NCBI GenBank assembly: GCA_050293885.1
Contig: JBNKNO010000003.1
Coordinates: forward strand, 67,772-131,771
Source: Nitrogeniibacter sp050293885
GTDB lineage: Bacteria; Pseudomonadota; Gammaproteobacteria; Burkholderiales; Rhodocyclaceae
Length of the DNA: 64,000 nucleotides
Direction of reading: 5' to 3'
Shown piece by piece: positions 32,859 to 42,636 of the stretch (position 1 is the first letter of the stretch; each line of letters starts with the position of its first letter). The notes under the pieces are model-generated. The model was not told the DNA's origin, did no database searches, and saw only the letters and a program-made list of their open reading frames with translations. Made by a program: the position numbers and the translations under genes.

Positions 32859-34322
32859 TCAGTGCTCGCCGTGCGGGGTGCCGAGCGACAGATGGTGCGC
32901 ATGCCCGCGGCTGTCGCGCAGCAGTTGCGGGGCGAGCGAGCCGACGACGATGGCGACGAAGGCGGCCAGCATGCCGGCGAAGTGGGGCGGCACCAGCGCG
33001 TCGGGGTCGATGGCGTCGAGGCCCAGCCAGACGACGAAGCCGACGACGATGGCGGCGAGCGCGCCCTGGGTGGTGGCGCGCTTCCAGTACAGGCCCACCG
33101 CCAGCGGCACGAAGGCGGTGGCCAGGGTGACGCTGTAGGCGCTCTCGACCATGCCGTGAATGCTTTCGTCCGAGCTCAGCGCGTACCACAGCACCACCAT
33201 TGAAAAGACCAGCACAACGACGCGGTTCAGCCATAGGAACTGGCGATCGTCGAGACCCGAGAAGGTGCCGCGCAGGATGTTCTCGGAAAAGGTGACCGAG
33301 GGCGCCAGCAGGGTGCCCGAGGCGGTACTCATGATGGCCGACAGCAGTGCGCCGAAGAACATCACCTGCGCGAACACCGGCATGTGCTGGAGGATGAGCT
33401 GCGGCAGGATCTGCTGCGCGTCCTGTCCTTCGGCCATGTAGGTGTCCACCAGCGCCGGGTCGATCAGCGTCGCCGAATAGGCGATGAAGATCGGTACGAA
33501 GGCAAACAGGAAGTAGCCGGAGCCGCCGAGGATGGAGCCGGTCACCGCGATGCGCTGGGTGCGCGCCGCGTTGAAGCGCTGGAACACGTCCTGCTGCGGA
33601 ATCGAGCCGAAGCCCATGGTGAGCACGCCGGCGAGGAAGGCGACGATGTCGCGGGGCTCGAACGCGGGCAGGAAGTTGAACTTGCCGGCCGCGTCGGCGT
33701 GGGCGATGACCGCCTGCGTGCCGCCGGCCATGTCGCTGACGATCCAGGCGATGTAGAACAGGCCGACGATGATGATGGTCATCTGCAGGAAGTCGGTCAG
33801 TGCCACCGACCACATGCCGCCGAACAGGGTGTACAGCAGCACCACGCCGATGCCGATGAACATGCCGGTTTCGGCGCTGATCTGGCCGTCGGACAAGACG
33901 TTGAACACCAGTCCCAGCGCGGTGATCTGCGCCGACACCCAGCCCAGGTAGGAGAGCACGATCGCCAGCGAGCACAGGATTTCGACGGTACGGCCGAAGC
34001 GCATGCGGTAGTAGTCGCCGAGCGTGAGCAGGTTGAGCCGGTACAGCGGGCGCACGAAGAACAGGCCGACCAGGATCAGGCACAGCGAGGCGCCGAAGGG
34101 GTCCGACCACAGCCCGCGCATGCCTTCTTCAAGGAAGGTGGCCGAGGTGCCGAGCACCGTTTCCGAGCCGAACCAGGTGGCGAACACCGTGGCGGTGACG
34201 ATGTACAAAGGCAGGTGGCGGCCGGCGGCGACGTAGTCGGTGGTGTTGTTGACCCGGGTGGCCGCGTAAAGGCCGATGCCGACCGACACGAGCAGGTAGA
34301 GGGCGACAAAGGTCAGCAGCAT
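32859..34322 (-). CDS. Sodium:solute symporter family protein
   Basis: 487 residues with about 13 membrane helices. It has the SSS family features: an N-terminal helix followed by TTDYVAAGRHLPLY, ATWFGSETVLGTSATFLEEGM, and GFGSIPQQDVFQRFNAARTQR in the core. The short C-terminus ends in a His-rich tail. The ATG at 34322, preceded by GAAGGAA, starts directly before the first helix; an in-frame ATG at 34421 adds a non-helical extension. Substrate unknown; the family carries sugars, amino acids, proline or short organic acids. Confidence 0.9.
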   Translation of the reverse strand: MLLTFVALYLLVSVGIGLYAATRVNNTTDYVAAGRHLPLYIVTATVFATWFGSETVLGTSATFLEEGMRGLWSDPFGASLCLILVGLFFVRPLYRLNLLTLGDYYRMRFGRTVEILCSLAIVLSYLGWVSAQITALGLVFNVLSDGQISAETGMFIGIGVVLLYTLFGGMWSVALTDFLQMTIIIVGLFYIAWIVSDMAGGTQAVIAHADAAGKFNFLPAFEPRDIVAFLAGVLTMGFGSIPQQDVFQRFNAARTQRIAVTGSILGGSGYFLFAFVPIFIAYSATLIDPALVDTYMAEGQDAQQILPQLILQHMPVFAQVMFFGALLSAIMSTASGTLLAPSVTFSENILRGTFSGLDDRQFLWLNRVVVLVFSMVVLWYALSSDESIHGMVESAYSVTLATAFVPLAVGLYWKRATTQGALAAIVVGFVVWLGLDAIDPDALVPPHFAGMLAAFVAIVVGSLAPQLLRDSRGHAHHLSLGTPHGEH

Positions 34323-34517
34323 GGCGCGGGTTCCTTCAAGCGGCGCGGGCGTGGAATTTCGGCGGATTGTAGCGCCGAAACCCGCGGTTTTGGGGGTGTC
34401 GACCGGGAAATTGGCGCGCAATGTGGCGCGCTATGGTCGTGCCGGCGGTGGGCACATGGCGTCTTGCGCCAGCGCGCTGCGCATGGCCCCGGCTTGGGGC
34501 GTTGCGACAAAAAACCG

Positions 34518-36077
34518 CTAGACGGCGAACAGACGCCAGGCTTCGAAGGCGACCAGCGCCGCCAACAGGGCAAGCAGCAGGTTCAGCCGCCGTTGCTGTT
34601 GCCGCTGGGCCTGGGCGAGACGCGCCAGCTCGGTCTGGGTGGCGCTGTGCAGCTCGCGCTGATCGAGCGCCTGATGCACCAGGCGGGGCAGTTGCGGGAT
34701 CATCGCGGCCCAGTTGGGCGCCTCTTCCTTGGCATGCCGCACCAGCGCGCGCCAGCCCATCTGCTCGGCCATCCAGCGCTCGAGGAAGGGCTTGGCGGTC
34801 TTCCACAGATCGAGTTCGGGGTCGAGCTGACGACCCAGGCCCTCGATGTTGAGCAGCGTCTTTTGCAGCAGCACCAGTTGCGGCTGCACTTCCATCTCGA
34901 AGCGGCGGGCGGTCTGGAACAGGCGCAGCAGCGTCTTGCCGAAGGAGATGTCCTTCAGCGGTTTGTCGAAGATGGGTTCGCACACCGCGCGGATGGCTGA
35001 TTCGAACTCGTCCACACGGGTTTTCGACGGCACCCAGCCGGCGTCGATGTGCGCCTGGGCGACCCGTTTGTAGTCGCGCTGGAAGAAGGCGAGGAAGTTC
35101 TGCGCCAGGTAGTTCTTGTCGACGTCGGTGAGCGTGCCCATGATGCCGAAGTCGAGCGCGATGTAGCGGCCGTCGTCGGCCACGAAGATGTTGCCCGGAT
35201 GCATGTCGGCATGAAAGAAACCGTCGCGGAACACCTGCGTGAAGAAGATCTCCACCCCGGCGCGCGACAGTGCCGATAGGTCGGTGCCCTGCGCCTTGAG
35301 GGCGGGGGTGCGCGAAATCGGGATGCCGTGCATGCGCTGCATCACCATCACCGATTTGCCGCAGTAGTCCCAATGCACCTCGGGCACGATCAGCAGCGAC
35401 GAGTCGGTGAAATTGCGTCGCAGTTGCGAGCAGTTGGCCGCTTCGCGCATCAGGTCGAGCTCGTCGCGCAGGTGCTTGGCGAATTCGGCCACCACCTCGC
35501 GCGGCTTGAGCCGCCGGCCCTCGGGCCACAGCTTGTCGAGCACCGTGGCGGCCACGTCGAGCAGCGACAGGTCGTGCGCGATGATGCGCTCGATGCCCGG
35601 GCGCAGCACCTTGACCGCCACTTCGGTGCCGTCGTGCAGTCGTGCAAAGTGCACCTGCGCCACCGACGCCGAGGCCACCGGCGTGCGTTCGAATTCGGCG
35701 AATACCTCGTCGACCGGCCGCTTGTAGAAGGCCTCGAGCAAGGCCACGGCTTGTTCGGTGGGGAAGGGCGGGACGCGGTCCTGCAGCAGCGCGAGCTCGT
35801 CGGCGATGTCGGTCGGCAGCAGGTCGCGCCGGGTGGACAGCATCTGGCCGAACTTGACGAAGATCGGGCCGAGCGATTCGAGCGCCTTGCGCAGGCGTAC
35901 CGCGCGCGGTTCGGCAAAGCGGCGCCAGAAGAACAGCGCCACCCAGATGCGCACCAGCGTGCCGCTCTGATCGGCGGCAAGAATCATGCGATCGAGGCCG
36001 AAACGCAGACTGACAGTAACGATTTTGGCCAGACGCAGCAGTCGCACGGGTGTGAGGTGAAGTGACAAAACGGGCAT
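34518..36077 (-). CDS. ubiB: Ubiquinone biosynthesis kinase-like protein UbiB
   Basis: 519 residues. It has the KxGQ motif (FVKFGQMLSTRRDLLP) and an ADCK/UbiB kinase-like core: ASASVAQVHFARL (Ala-rich loop), VAVKVLRPG (Lys), HADMHPGNIFV (catalytic loop) and ALDFGIMG (DFG). It ends in two C-terminal membrane helices (LNLLLALLAALVAFEAWRLF). UbiB is an ATPase needed for ubiquinone synthesis. Starts at 36077 (ATG) or 36047 (GTG, giving the common VRLLRLAKI beginning) are both possible. Its presence near ubiUVT is notable because UbiB serves both aerobic and anaerobic routes. Confidence 0.93.
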   Translation of the reverse strand: MPVLSLHLTPVRLLRLAKIVTVSLRFGLDRMILAADQSGTLVRIWVALFFWRRFAEPRAVRLRKALESLGPIFVKFGQMLSTRRDLLPTDIADELALLQDRVPPFPTEQAVALLEAFYKRPVDEVFAEFERTPVASASVAQVHFARLHDGTEVAVKVLRPGIERIIAHDLSLLDVAATVLDKLWPEGRRLKPREVVAEFAKHLRDELDLMREAANCSQLRRNFTDSSLLIVPEVHWDYCGKSVMVMQRMHGIPISRTPALKAQGTDLSALSRAGVEIFFTQVFRDGFFHADMHPGNIFVADDGRYIALDFGIMGTLTDVDKNYLAQNFLAFFQRDYKRVAQAHIDAGWVPSKTRVDEFESAIRAVCEPIFDKPLKDISFGKTLLRLFQTARRFEMEVQPQLVLLQKTLLNIEGLGRQLDPELDLWKTAKPFLERWMAEQMGWRALVRHAKEEAPNWAAMIPQLPRLVHQALDQRELHSATQTELARLAQAQRQQQRRLNLLLALLAALVAFEAWRLFAV

Positions 36078-36317
36078 TGTGCCCGTAAACCGGCATCGAG
36101 GGGGTGCAGGCGACGCATTGGCTTGCAAGTGAACCACTCCACTGACGCCGCGGGCGTAGTAGGGTGACGATGTCTTTTGTCGATGAATGGTGGTGAACAG
36201 GCGGCATGCCGAAGGCGCCGCGGGCGCTTGCTCCCGCAGGCAGGCATGCTTTAATCAGTAGAAGACAGCGTCATGGCGTCCAATACATTCGTCGCGACGC
36301 TCGGTACGGAGGACATC

Positions 36318-37112
36318 ATGAGCAAGTCCGCATTGTGTATCGGCATCAATGACTATCCAGGCACTGACAGCGATCTGTCGGGCTGCGTGAACGATGCCCA
36401 CGATTGGTCCGCGCTGCTCGGCGAACACGGGTTCTCGGTTCGCCAGCTGTTCGACGATCAGGCCAGCAAGGCGGCCATGGTTGATGCGATGGGCGAGCTG
36501 ATCACCAACGCACGCAGCGGTGATTCGATCCTGATCACCTACTCCGGCCACGGTACCTGGCAGCCGGACACCTCGGGCGACGAGCCCGATGGGCGCGACG
36601 AGGCCTTGTGCCCGCACGACATCGCCGAGGGCAAGCCGCTGCTCGACGACGAAATTGCGACGCTGTTCGGTCAGCGTGAAGCCGGTGTGCGCATCGTGCT
36701 GATCTCCGACAGCTGCCACTCCGGTTCGGTGATTCGCGGTGACGACTCCGATGTGGACCCCGGCCAGCCGCGCGCCCGTTTTCTGCCGCCGTCGGCGTGG
36801 TTGGGGTCGGATGTGCTCGGGGGCATGACCGCCCGCCCGCGCTGCCTGTTCGGTGGTTTCACCCGCGTCGGTGGCGATCTGCTGCTGGCGGGTTGCCAGG
36901 ACACCGAGTTCAGTTGGGACACCCGTTTCGGCGGCCGCCCCAACGGCGCCTTCACCTACTACGCCATCAAGAGTTATCGCACCTTGCTCCCCGGCGCCAG
37001 TTACCAGCAGTGGTTTCGCGCCATCGGCCATTATCTGCCGTCGACCAAGCTCCCGCAGACGCCGCAGATTCTCGGCTCGCGCTCGTCTCGCCAGTTCCCC
37101 ATCTTCGATTGA
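36318..37112 (+). CDS. Caspase family (C14, metacaspase-like) protease
   Basis: 264 residues, a lone caspase fold with no added domain. SALCIGINDYPG is the first strand, LSGCVNDAHDWSALL the conserved helix, ITYSGHGTW gives catalytic His78 and LISDSCHSGS catalytic Cys133. No signal peptide. The start at 36318 is preceded by GGAGG at 36308-36312. It is the first gene of a three-gene set with the 1819-residue CHAT protein and the M15-type peptidase. A role as activator or effector of that large protein is inferred only from the linkage. Confidence 0.88.
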   Translation: MSKSALCIGINDYPGTDSDLSGCVNDAHDWSALLGEHGFSVRQLFDDQASKAAMVDAMGELITNARSGDSILITYSGHGTWQPDTSGDEPDGRDEALCPHDIAEGKPLLDDEIATLFGQREAGVRIVLISDSCHSGSVIRGDDSDVDPGQPRARFLPPSAWLGSDVLGGMTARPRCLFGGFTRVGGDLLLAGCQDTEFSWDTRFGGRPNGAFTYYAIKSYRTLLPGASYQQWFRAIGHYLPSTKLPQTPQILGSRSSRQFPIFD

Positions 37113-37165
37113 ATCCACGAGGGCCGTCATGCCGCGCATGAGCGCCCGAGACAAGGACTACCGCT

Positions 37166-40100
37166 ATGTCGTCTGATCGCTCCTACCTTTTGGCCGGTAT
37201 CGAAAGCGCGGCGCCGGCGCCGGCCACGGACGAGGTGCGCATCACCCGCGCGCGGCGCATCCAGCCGGCCGGCGCCCGTGGTGTGCAGGTGCCGGCGGAG
37301 GTGTCGGGTGACGCGGTGGTGCGGGTCGAGCTGGAGAATGGCTTCGTGCTGTGGAGTCGTGCCGACGACCTGCTGCGCGAGCGCGGGCGCGAGGTCGGGC
37401 AGCGCGACGGCAAGACCACCTGGCAGATCGATTTCACCCCCCGGCCGGGCATCGAAGCGCGCGGCAGCGCCCGTGGCTGGCTTGGCTTGGGCGTGAAGCT
37501 GCTGGATGCCTTCGGCGTCGATCTGAGCGGCAAGGCGGCCTCGGTGCTGGCGCACAAGCTCGAAGACAAGAGCCTGGGCGCCACGCCGCCGGGGCTCTAT
37601 CGGTGCCGCCTGAAAGCCAATGAGCACGGCGACCCCGGCCTCACACCGGCCGGCGATATCGGCGCGGTGGCATCGCCCTTGCTGGTGTTCATTCATGGCA
37701 CCGGCTCGAGCACGGCCGGCAGCTTCGGCGCCTTGTGGCGCGAGGACAACGCCGCGGCCGCCGCGCTGCGCAGCCGCATGGAATCGCGTTACGGCGATCG
37801 GGTGTTCGCGCTGCAGCACCGCTCGATGACCGAAAGCCCCATCCACAACGCGCTCGCGCTTGCGCGGGCCTTGCCCGAGGGCGCCGAGGTGCATCTGGTC
37901 AGCCACTCGCGCGGCGGACTGGTGGGCGAGCTGTTGTGCCTGGGCATGCGCGCGGCGGACACCGATCCGCTCACCCCCGCGCTCATCGACACCTTGTTTG
38001 CCGCCGACCGCAGCGTGGGCGAGCAACTCGGCCTGGGTCGGCTGGAGGGCAAGGCGGCGAAAGCACGCGATGCCGCCTACGATGCCGATCGCGCGGCCTT
38101 GATCGAGCTGCTCGAGGTGTTGCGCCGCAAGCAGTTGCGCATTCGTCGATTCGTGCGGGTGGCCTGTCCGGCGCGCGGCACCACGCTGGCGTCCGGCCGG
38201 CTCGACCGCTGGTTGTCGGTGCTCGATTTCGTCTCCGGCGAGGGCTTGTTCGGCGACGCGATGGATTTCATGCTCGCGGTCGTCAAGGAGCGCACCGATC
38301 CGCGCACCTTGCCGGGTCTCGAAGCGATGATGCCGGGCTCGGCGCTTACCCGCCTGCTGCAACACCCCGACCTGGTGACCTCGGCCGATCTCTCCGTGAT
38401 TGCCGGCGACATCGAAGGCGATTCGCTGTGGAGCCAGATCAAGCTGCTGGCGGCCGACTGGTTCTACGGTTCCGACCACGATCTGGTGGTCAACACCGGG
38501 TCGATGATGGGCGGCTTGCGCCGCGTTGCCGGTCAGGCGCGTTTCCTGCGCGACGAAGGCGCCCAGGTCAATCATTTCCGCTATTTCACCAATGACAAGT
38601 CCGTGCGCTGGCTGGCCAATGGCCTGATGCGCGTTGATGACGCCGACGGCGGTTTCCAGCCGATCGCGTTGGCGCCGCACGAAGCGCCACGCTGGCGCGA
38701 GGCGCTGCGCAGCAGCCGTGCAGGCACCGCGCCGCGACCGCTCGCGGTGGTGTTGCCGGGCACCATGGGCAGTGTCTTGCAGCAGCAGGGTGAAACCGTC
38801 TGGCTCGACTACTGGCGCCTGCTGCGCGGACAGCTCAGCCGCCTGCGCATGGGGCAGCCGGCTGTGGAGCCGGTCGATCTGATCGGCGATTTCTACGGCC
38901 CGATGGTCGAGTTCCTGGCGCGTAGCCACCGGGTGGAAATCTTCCCCTACGACTGGCGCATGTCGGTGCGCGATGCCGCCGCGCGCTTGGCGGAGTCGCT
39001 CGAACGCTGGCTGCCCGAGGCCGAACGCACCGGTCAGCCGGTGCATATCGTGGCGCATTCCATGGGCGGCTTGGTGGTGCGCGCCATGATTGCCGACGGG
39101 GGTGCCGGCGCGGCCATCTGGCAGCGCGTCGTCGCGCTGCCCAAGAGCCGCTTCGTGATGCTCGGCACGCCCAATCACGGCTCCTACGAAGCCGTGCGCT
39201 GGCTCACGGGCGAGAGCCCCACCGCGCGCAAGCTGGCCATGCTCGACCTCACCAAGAACGCCGACGACATCATCGACATTGTCGGCCGTTATCCGGGGCT
39301 GCTCGAGTTGTTGCCGTTCGCGCCGGAAGACCGCGACTTCGCCGAGCCCAGTCTGTGGAAGGCCATGAAGGATCAACTCGGCGCCACCTGGCCGACGTCG
39401 ACCGCCACGGCGCTGCGCGCAGCGCGTCAAACCTGGCAACGCCTGCTCGCGTCGCCGCCCGATCCGATGCACATGGCCTACCTGGCCGGTTGCCAGAGCG
39501 CCACGGTGGCGGACTGCCGCGTGGCGCCGGCCAACGATCTGGACTGGCCACCGGTGAACCGCCTGGCGTTTGAGGCCACCGCGCAAGGCGACGGCACCGT
39601 CACCTGGTCCTCGGGCCGTTTGCCGGGCGTGCCGACCTGGTATGTGGAAGACACGGCGCACGACGCCTTGTGCACGCAGACCCGCGCCTTCCCCGGTCTG
39701 CTCGATCTGCTCATGACCGGCACCACCGAGCGCCTGCCGGCCTCGCCGCCGCGTGCGCGGGCCGGCGTGCCTGAGCGCTTCGAGATGCCCGATCTGCCAT
39801 TTACCGATGATTTGCCCGACGAAGCCGCGGTGCGCAGCTTCGGTTTCGGCGGCGGTCTGTTGCCCGGTCGGGAGCGCGATACCCCGCTGTCGCCGCGCAT
39901 CAAGGTGAGCGTGCGTCATGGCGATCTGGCTTATGCGCGCCATCCGGTGGTGGTCGGCCACTACGCGGGCGACGCCATTCTGAGCGCCGAGGCGGCGCTC
40001 GATTACCGGCTCGACGGGGCGATGTCGCGCCGGCTGCGTCTCGACATGTATCCCGCCGCGAGCGGCACGCATGCGCTGTTCTTCAATGAAACATCGGATG

Positions 40101-42625
40101 CCATGCCCAAGGGCGCGGTGGTGGTGGGCCTCGGGCAGGTCGGCGATCTGCGCCCCGGATCGCTCGAATTGGGGGTGCGCGGCGCCTTGCTGGATTTCGC
40201 CCTGCAGGTGGCGCAATGGCCGGACGACATCCGCTTTGGCCCCGCCAGCGCGCCGCGTTCGGCGGCCGTCAGTTGTCTGCTGGTGGGCACCGGCGCGGGC
40301 GGCATGCCGGTCAGCGCGTCGGTCGATGCCATTTTGCGTGCGGCCATGGCGGCGGCCGACAAGCTCGCCGAACAGGGGCTCGAGAATCGGGTGGTGATCG
40401 ACGAGATCGAGTTCATCGAGATCTATGAAGACATTGCCATCAGCGCCTCTGAAGGCCTGGAGCGTGCGCTGCGCGACGGTGAGTTGAGTGCGCGCATCGA
40501 TTGGGCGGATCGCAACATCCAGCAGGGGCAGGGTCGTCGGCGGCGCATCCGCTGCGACGAGCAGCCCGACTGGTGGCATCGGCTGGAGATTGTCGAAGAG
40601 CCGGATCGGCGTGCGCTGCGCTTCATTTTTGCCACCGACCGGGCGCGCGCCGAAGAAACCCTCATGGCCGGGCAACTCGGGCTGGCCGACGCCTTCATCG
40701 CGCAGGCATCCTCCTCGCCGGCGGCCAACAGCGAGGTCGCCAAAACGCTATTCGAGATGCTGCTGCCCAACTCGCTCAAGGCGATGGCGCCGGAGCAGTC
40801 GAACATGGTGCTCATGCTCGACGCCAACTCCGCGCGCTATCCGTGGGAGTTGCTCGAAAACCGCTGGGGCGCCGCCCATCGTCCGCCGGCGGTGGCGGCC
40901 GGTCTGGTGCGTCAGCTCAAGGCGCGCGAATTCCGCCGTCAGCCGCTGCACGCAACCAGCGCCAAGGCTTTCGTGGTCGGCAATCCGGATCTGGCCGGTT
41001 GGGACAGTTTCCCCGATCTGCCGGGGGCGCGGCGCGAGGCGGAAGAAGTAGCCGCGATGCTGCGCAACGGTGCCTTCGACGTGCGCGAAAGTGTCGACGA
41101 AACCGCCGATGCGATCTTGTCGGGGCTGCATCGCGACACCTGGCGCATTCTGCATCTGGCCGGCCATGGTGAGCACGAATTCGATATCGGCGCCGACGCC
41201 GACGGGCACGCCCGCCGGGTGTCGGGCATGGTGATCGGACGCAATGCCTTTCTCACGCCGGGCGACGTCGAGCAGATGCGCTGGGTGCCGGAGGTGGTGT
41301 TCATCAACTGCTGCCACCTGGGCAAGACGAGGGCGACGATCCGTACGCCCTACACCACGCTCGCGGCCAATCTTGCGGTGCAGTTCGTCAACATGGGAGT
41401 GAAGGCCGTGGTGGCGGCGGGCTGGGCGGTCGACGATGCGGCGGCCAGCGCCTTCGCCAGCAGCTTCTACCATCATCTGCTCGCCGGCGAGCCCTTTGGC
41501 GAGGCCGTGCGTGCCGCGCGCGAGGTGGTGTGGTCCAACTTCCCCGGCGTCAATACCTGGGGCGCCTATCAATGCTATGGCGATCCGGGTTATCGCGTGC
41601 GCGGCGACGGATCGTCGCCGGTCGCGCGCGCGCCGCAGGCCTTCTATGCACCGTCCGAGCTGGTGGTGGCGCTGGGCAATCATCTGGAATGGACGCGCAT
41701 GCAGATTCAGCGCAACGGAGAAGATCCGGCGCAGCTGTCGCGCATGCGTGAGGGGATCGGCCGGATTCTCCAGCGCGTGCCCGAGGATGTGCGCGAGTCC
41801 TGGCTGGGGCGGGCCGACGTGGCTGCCGCACTCGGGTTCGCGTGGGGCGAAACCGGCGCCTACGCCGAGGCCATCGAATGGCTGGACAAGGCCGTGCGTT
41901 TCGACGTCGGCGATTGCCCGGTGCGGGCGGTTGAGCAGTGCGCCAACTTCAGGGTGCGACAGGCCGGGCAGGCGTGGGAGGCGCTGCGGCTGGCGAGCGA
42001 GGTCGATGACACCGAGCGCGACGTGCTGGTCGAACGCATCGCGGCGGCCATCATGGAACTCGACGCCATCTGCCAGCGGGCGCCGACGGCCGAGCGTTTC
42101 AGCCTGCTGGGCAGTGCCTGCATGCGCCTGGCCTGGGTGCAGGATGACCCGGCGCCGCGCAAGGAGGCGCTCATCAACATGGCCAACTACTATCGACTGG
42201 CCGCCGAAGCCGAGGTGCAGGCGGGGCGCCCGGCGACTGCCTACGCGTTCGGCAATCGCGCGCTGGCCGAGGTGCTGGTGGCCACGCTCGACCGCAATGT
42301 GTCGCTCGACGATGCCTGGCTGGCCGAATGCGACGCCATGGTCGAACGCACGCGCGAGCGCAACGCGCTTAACCCGAATGTGTGGGACGCGCTGGGTGAA
42401 GCCGACTGCCTGTTGGTACGCCTGCTGGCCCGGCCGCCGCGAGGGCGGGCGATGCAGGCCAATGCGCAGGCGATTGCCCAGGCCTACCAGCGCGCGCTGA
42501 TGCGTGGGGCCAGCCCGCGCGAGCGTGCCAGCGTGGTCGATCATCTCGACTTCGTCATCGCCCTGTGTGCCGATGCGCGCAAGTCGATGCGCGAGGCGCT
42601 TGAACTGATTCGCGCAGTGCTGTGA
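37166..42625 (+). CDS. Giant two-hydrolase/CHAT/helical-repeat protein
   Basis: 1819 residues. Domains in order: an N-terminal segment of unknown fold (1-165). Next, an alpha/beta hydrolase (about 168-480) with FIHGTGSS (His177), SHSRGG (Ser248) and a late GSDHDLVV (His438). Then an LCAT-like alpha/beta hydrolase (about 525-870) with LPGTMGS and AHSMGG (Ser632). A region of about 911-1130 may be macro-domain-like. A CHAT caspase-like protease (about 1210-1475) follows, with HLAGHGEHE (His1334) and INCCHLG (Cys1383). The tail (about 1500-1819) is helical, TPR-like. It lacks a signal peptide. It starts 53 bases after the caspase gene and is followed by the M15 peptidase with an 11-base spacer. 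Confidence 0.85.
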   Translation: MSSDRSYLLAGIESAAPAPATDEVRITRARRIQPAGARGVQVPAEVSGDAVVRVELENGFVLWSRADDLLRERGREVGQRDGKTTWQIDFTPRPGIEARGSARGWLGLGVKLLDAFGVDLSGKAASVLAHKLEDKSLGATPPGLYRCRLKANEHGDPGLTPAGDIGAVASPLLVFIHGTGSSTAGSFGALWREDNAAAAALRSRMESRYGDRVFALQHRSMTESPIHNALALARALPEGAEVHLVSHSRGGLVGELLCLGMRAADTDPLTPALIDTLFAADRSVGEQLGLGRLEGKAAKARDAAYDADRAALIELLEVLRRKQLRIRRFVRVACPARGTTLASGRLDRWLSVLDFVSGEGLFGDAMDFMLAVVKERTDPRTLPGLEAMMPGSALTRLLQHPDLVTSADLSVIAGDIEGDSLWSQIKLLAADWFYGSDHDLVVNTGSMMGGLRRVAGQARFLRDEGAQVNHFRYFTNDKSVRWLANGLMRVDDADGGFQPIALAPHEAPRWREALRSSRAGTAPRPLAVVLPGTMGSVLQQQGETVWLDYWRLLRGQLSRLRMGQPAVEPVDLIGDFYGPMVEFLARSHRVEIFPYDWRMSVRDAAARLAESLERWLPEAERTGQPVHIVAHSMGGLVVRAMIADGGAGAAIWQRVVALPKSRFVMLGTPNHGSYEAVRWLTGESPTARKLAMLDLTKNADDIIDIVGRYPGLLELLPFAPEDRDFAEPSLWKAMKDQLGATWPTSTATALRAARQTWQRLLASPPDPMHMAYLAGCQSATVADCRVAPANDLDWPPVNRLAFEATAQGDGTVTWSSGRLPGVPTWYVEDTAHDALCTQTRAFPGLLDLLMTGTTERLPASPPRARAGVPERFEMPDLPFTDDLPDEAAVRSFGFGGGLLPGRERDTPLSPRIKVSVRHGDLAYARHPVVVGHYAGDAILSAEAALDYRLDGAMSRRLRLDMYPAASGTHALFFNETSDAMPKGAVVVGLGQVGDLRPGSLELGVRGALLDFALQVAQWPDDIRFGPASAPRSAAVSCLLVGTGAGGMPVSASVDAILRAAMAAADKLAEQGLENRVVIDEIEFIEIYEDIAISASEGLERALRDGELSARIDWADRNIQQGQGRRRRIRCDEQPDWWHRLEIVEEPDRRALRFIFATDRARAEETLMAGQLGLADAFIAQASSSPAANSEVAKTLFEMLLPNSLKAMAPEQSNMVLMLDANSARYPWELLENRWGAAHRPPAVAAGLVRQLKAREFRRQPLHATSAKAFVVGNPDLAGWDSFPDLPGARREAEEVAAMLRNGAFDVRESVDETADAILSGLHRDTWRILHLAGHGEHEFDIGADADGHARRVSGMVIGRNAFLTPGDVEQMRWVPEVVFINCCHLGKTRATIRTPYTTLAANLAVQFVNMGVKAVVAAGWAVDDAAASAFASSFYHHLLAGEPFGEAVRAAREVVWSNFPGVNTWGAYQCYGDPGYRVRGDGSSPVARAPQAFYAPSELVVALGNHLEWTRMQIQRNGEDPAQLSRMREGIGRILQRVPEDVRESWLGRADVAAALGFAWGETGAYAEAIEWLDKAVRFDVGDCPVRAVEQCANFRVRQAGQAWEALRLASEVDDTERDVLVERIAAAIMELDAICQRAPTAERFSLLGSACMRLAWVQDDPAPRKEALINMANYYRLAAEAEVQAGRPATAYAFGNRALAEVLVATLDRNVSLDDAWLAECDAMVERTRERNALNPNVWDALGEADCLLVRLLARPPRGRAMQANAQAIAQAYQRALMRGASPRERASVVDHLDFVIALCADARKSMREALELIRAVL

Positions 42626-42636
42626 GGAGAACGGCC

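Noticed and set aside
37127..40675. 1182-codon minus-strand open frame opposite the CHAT protein
   Set aside because: It has no ribosome binding site or domain, and the plus strand has catalytic motifs throughout. Long antisense frames are expected at this GC content.
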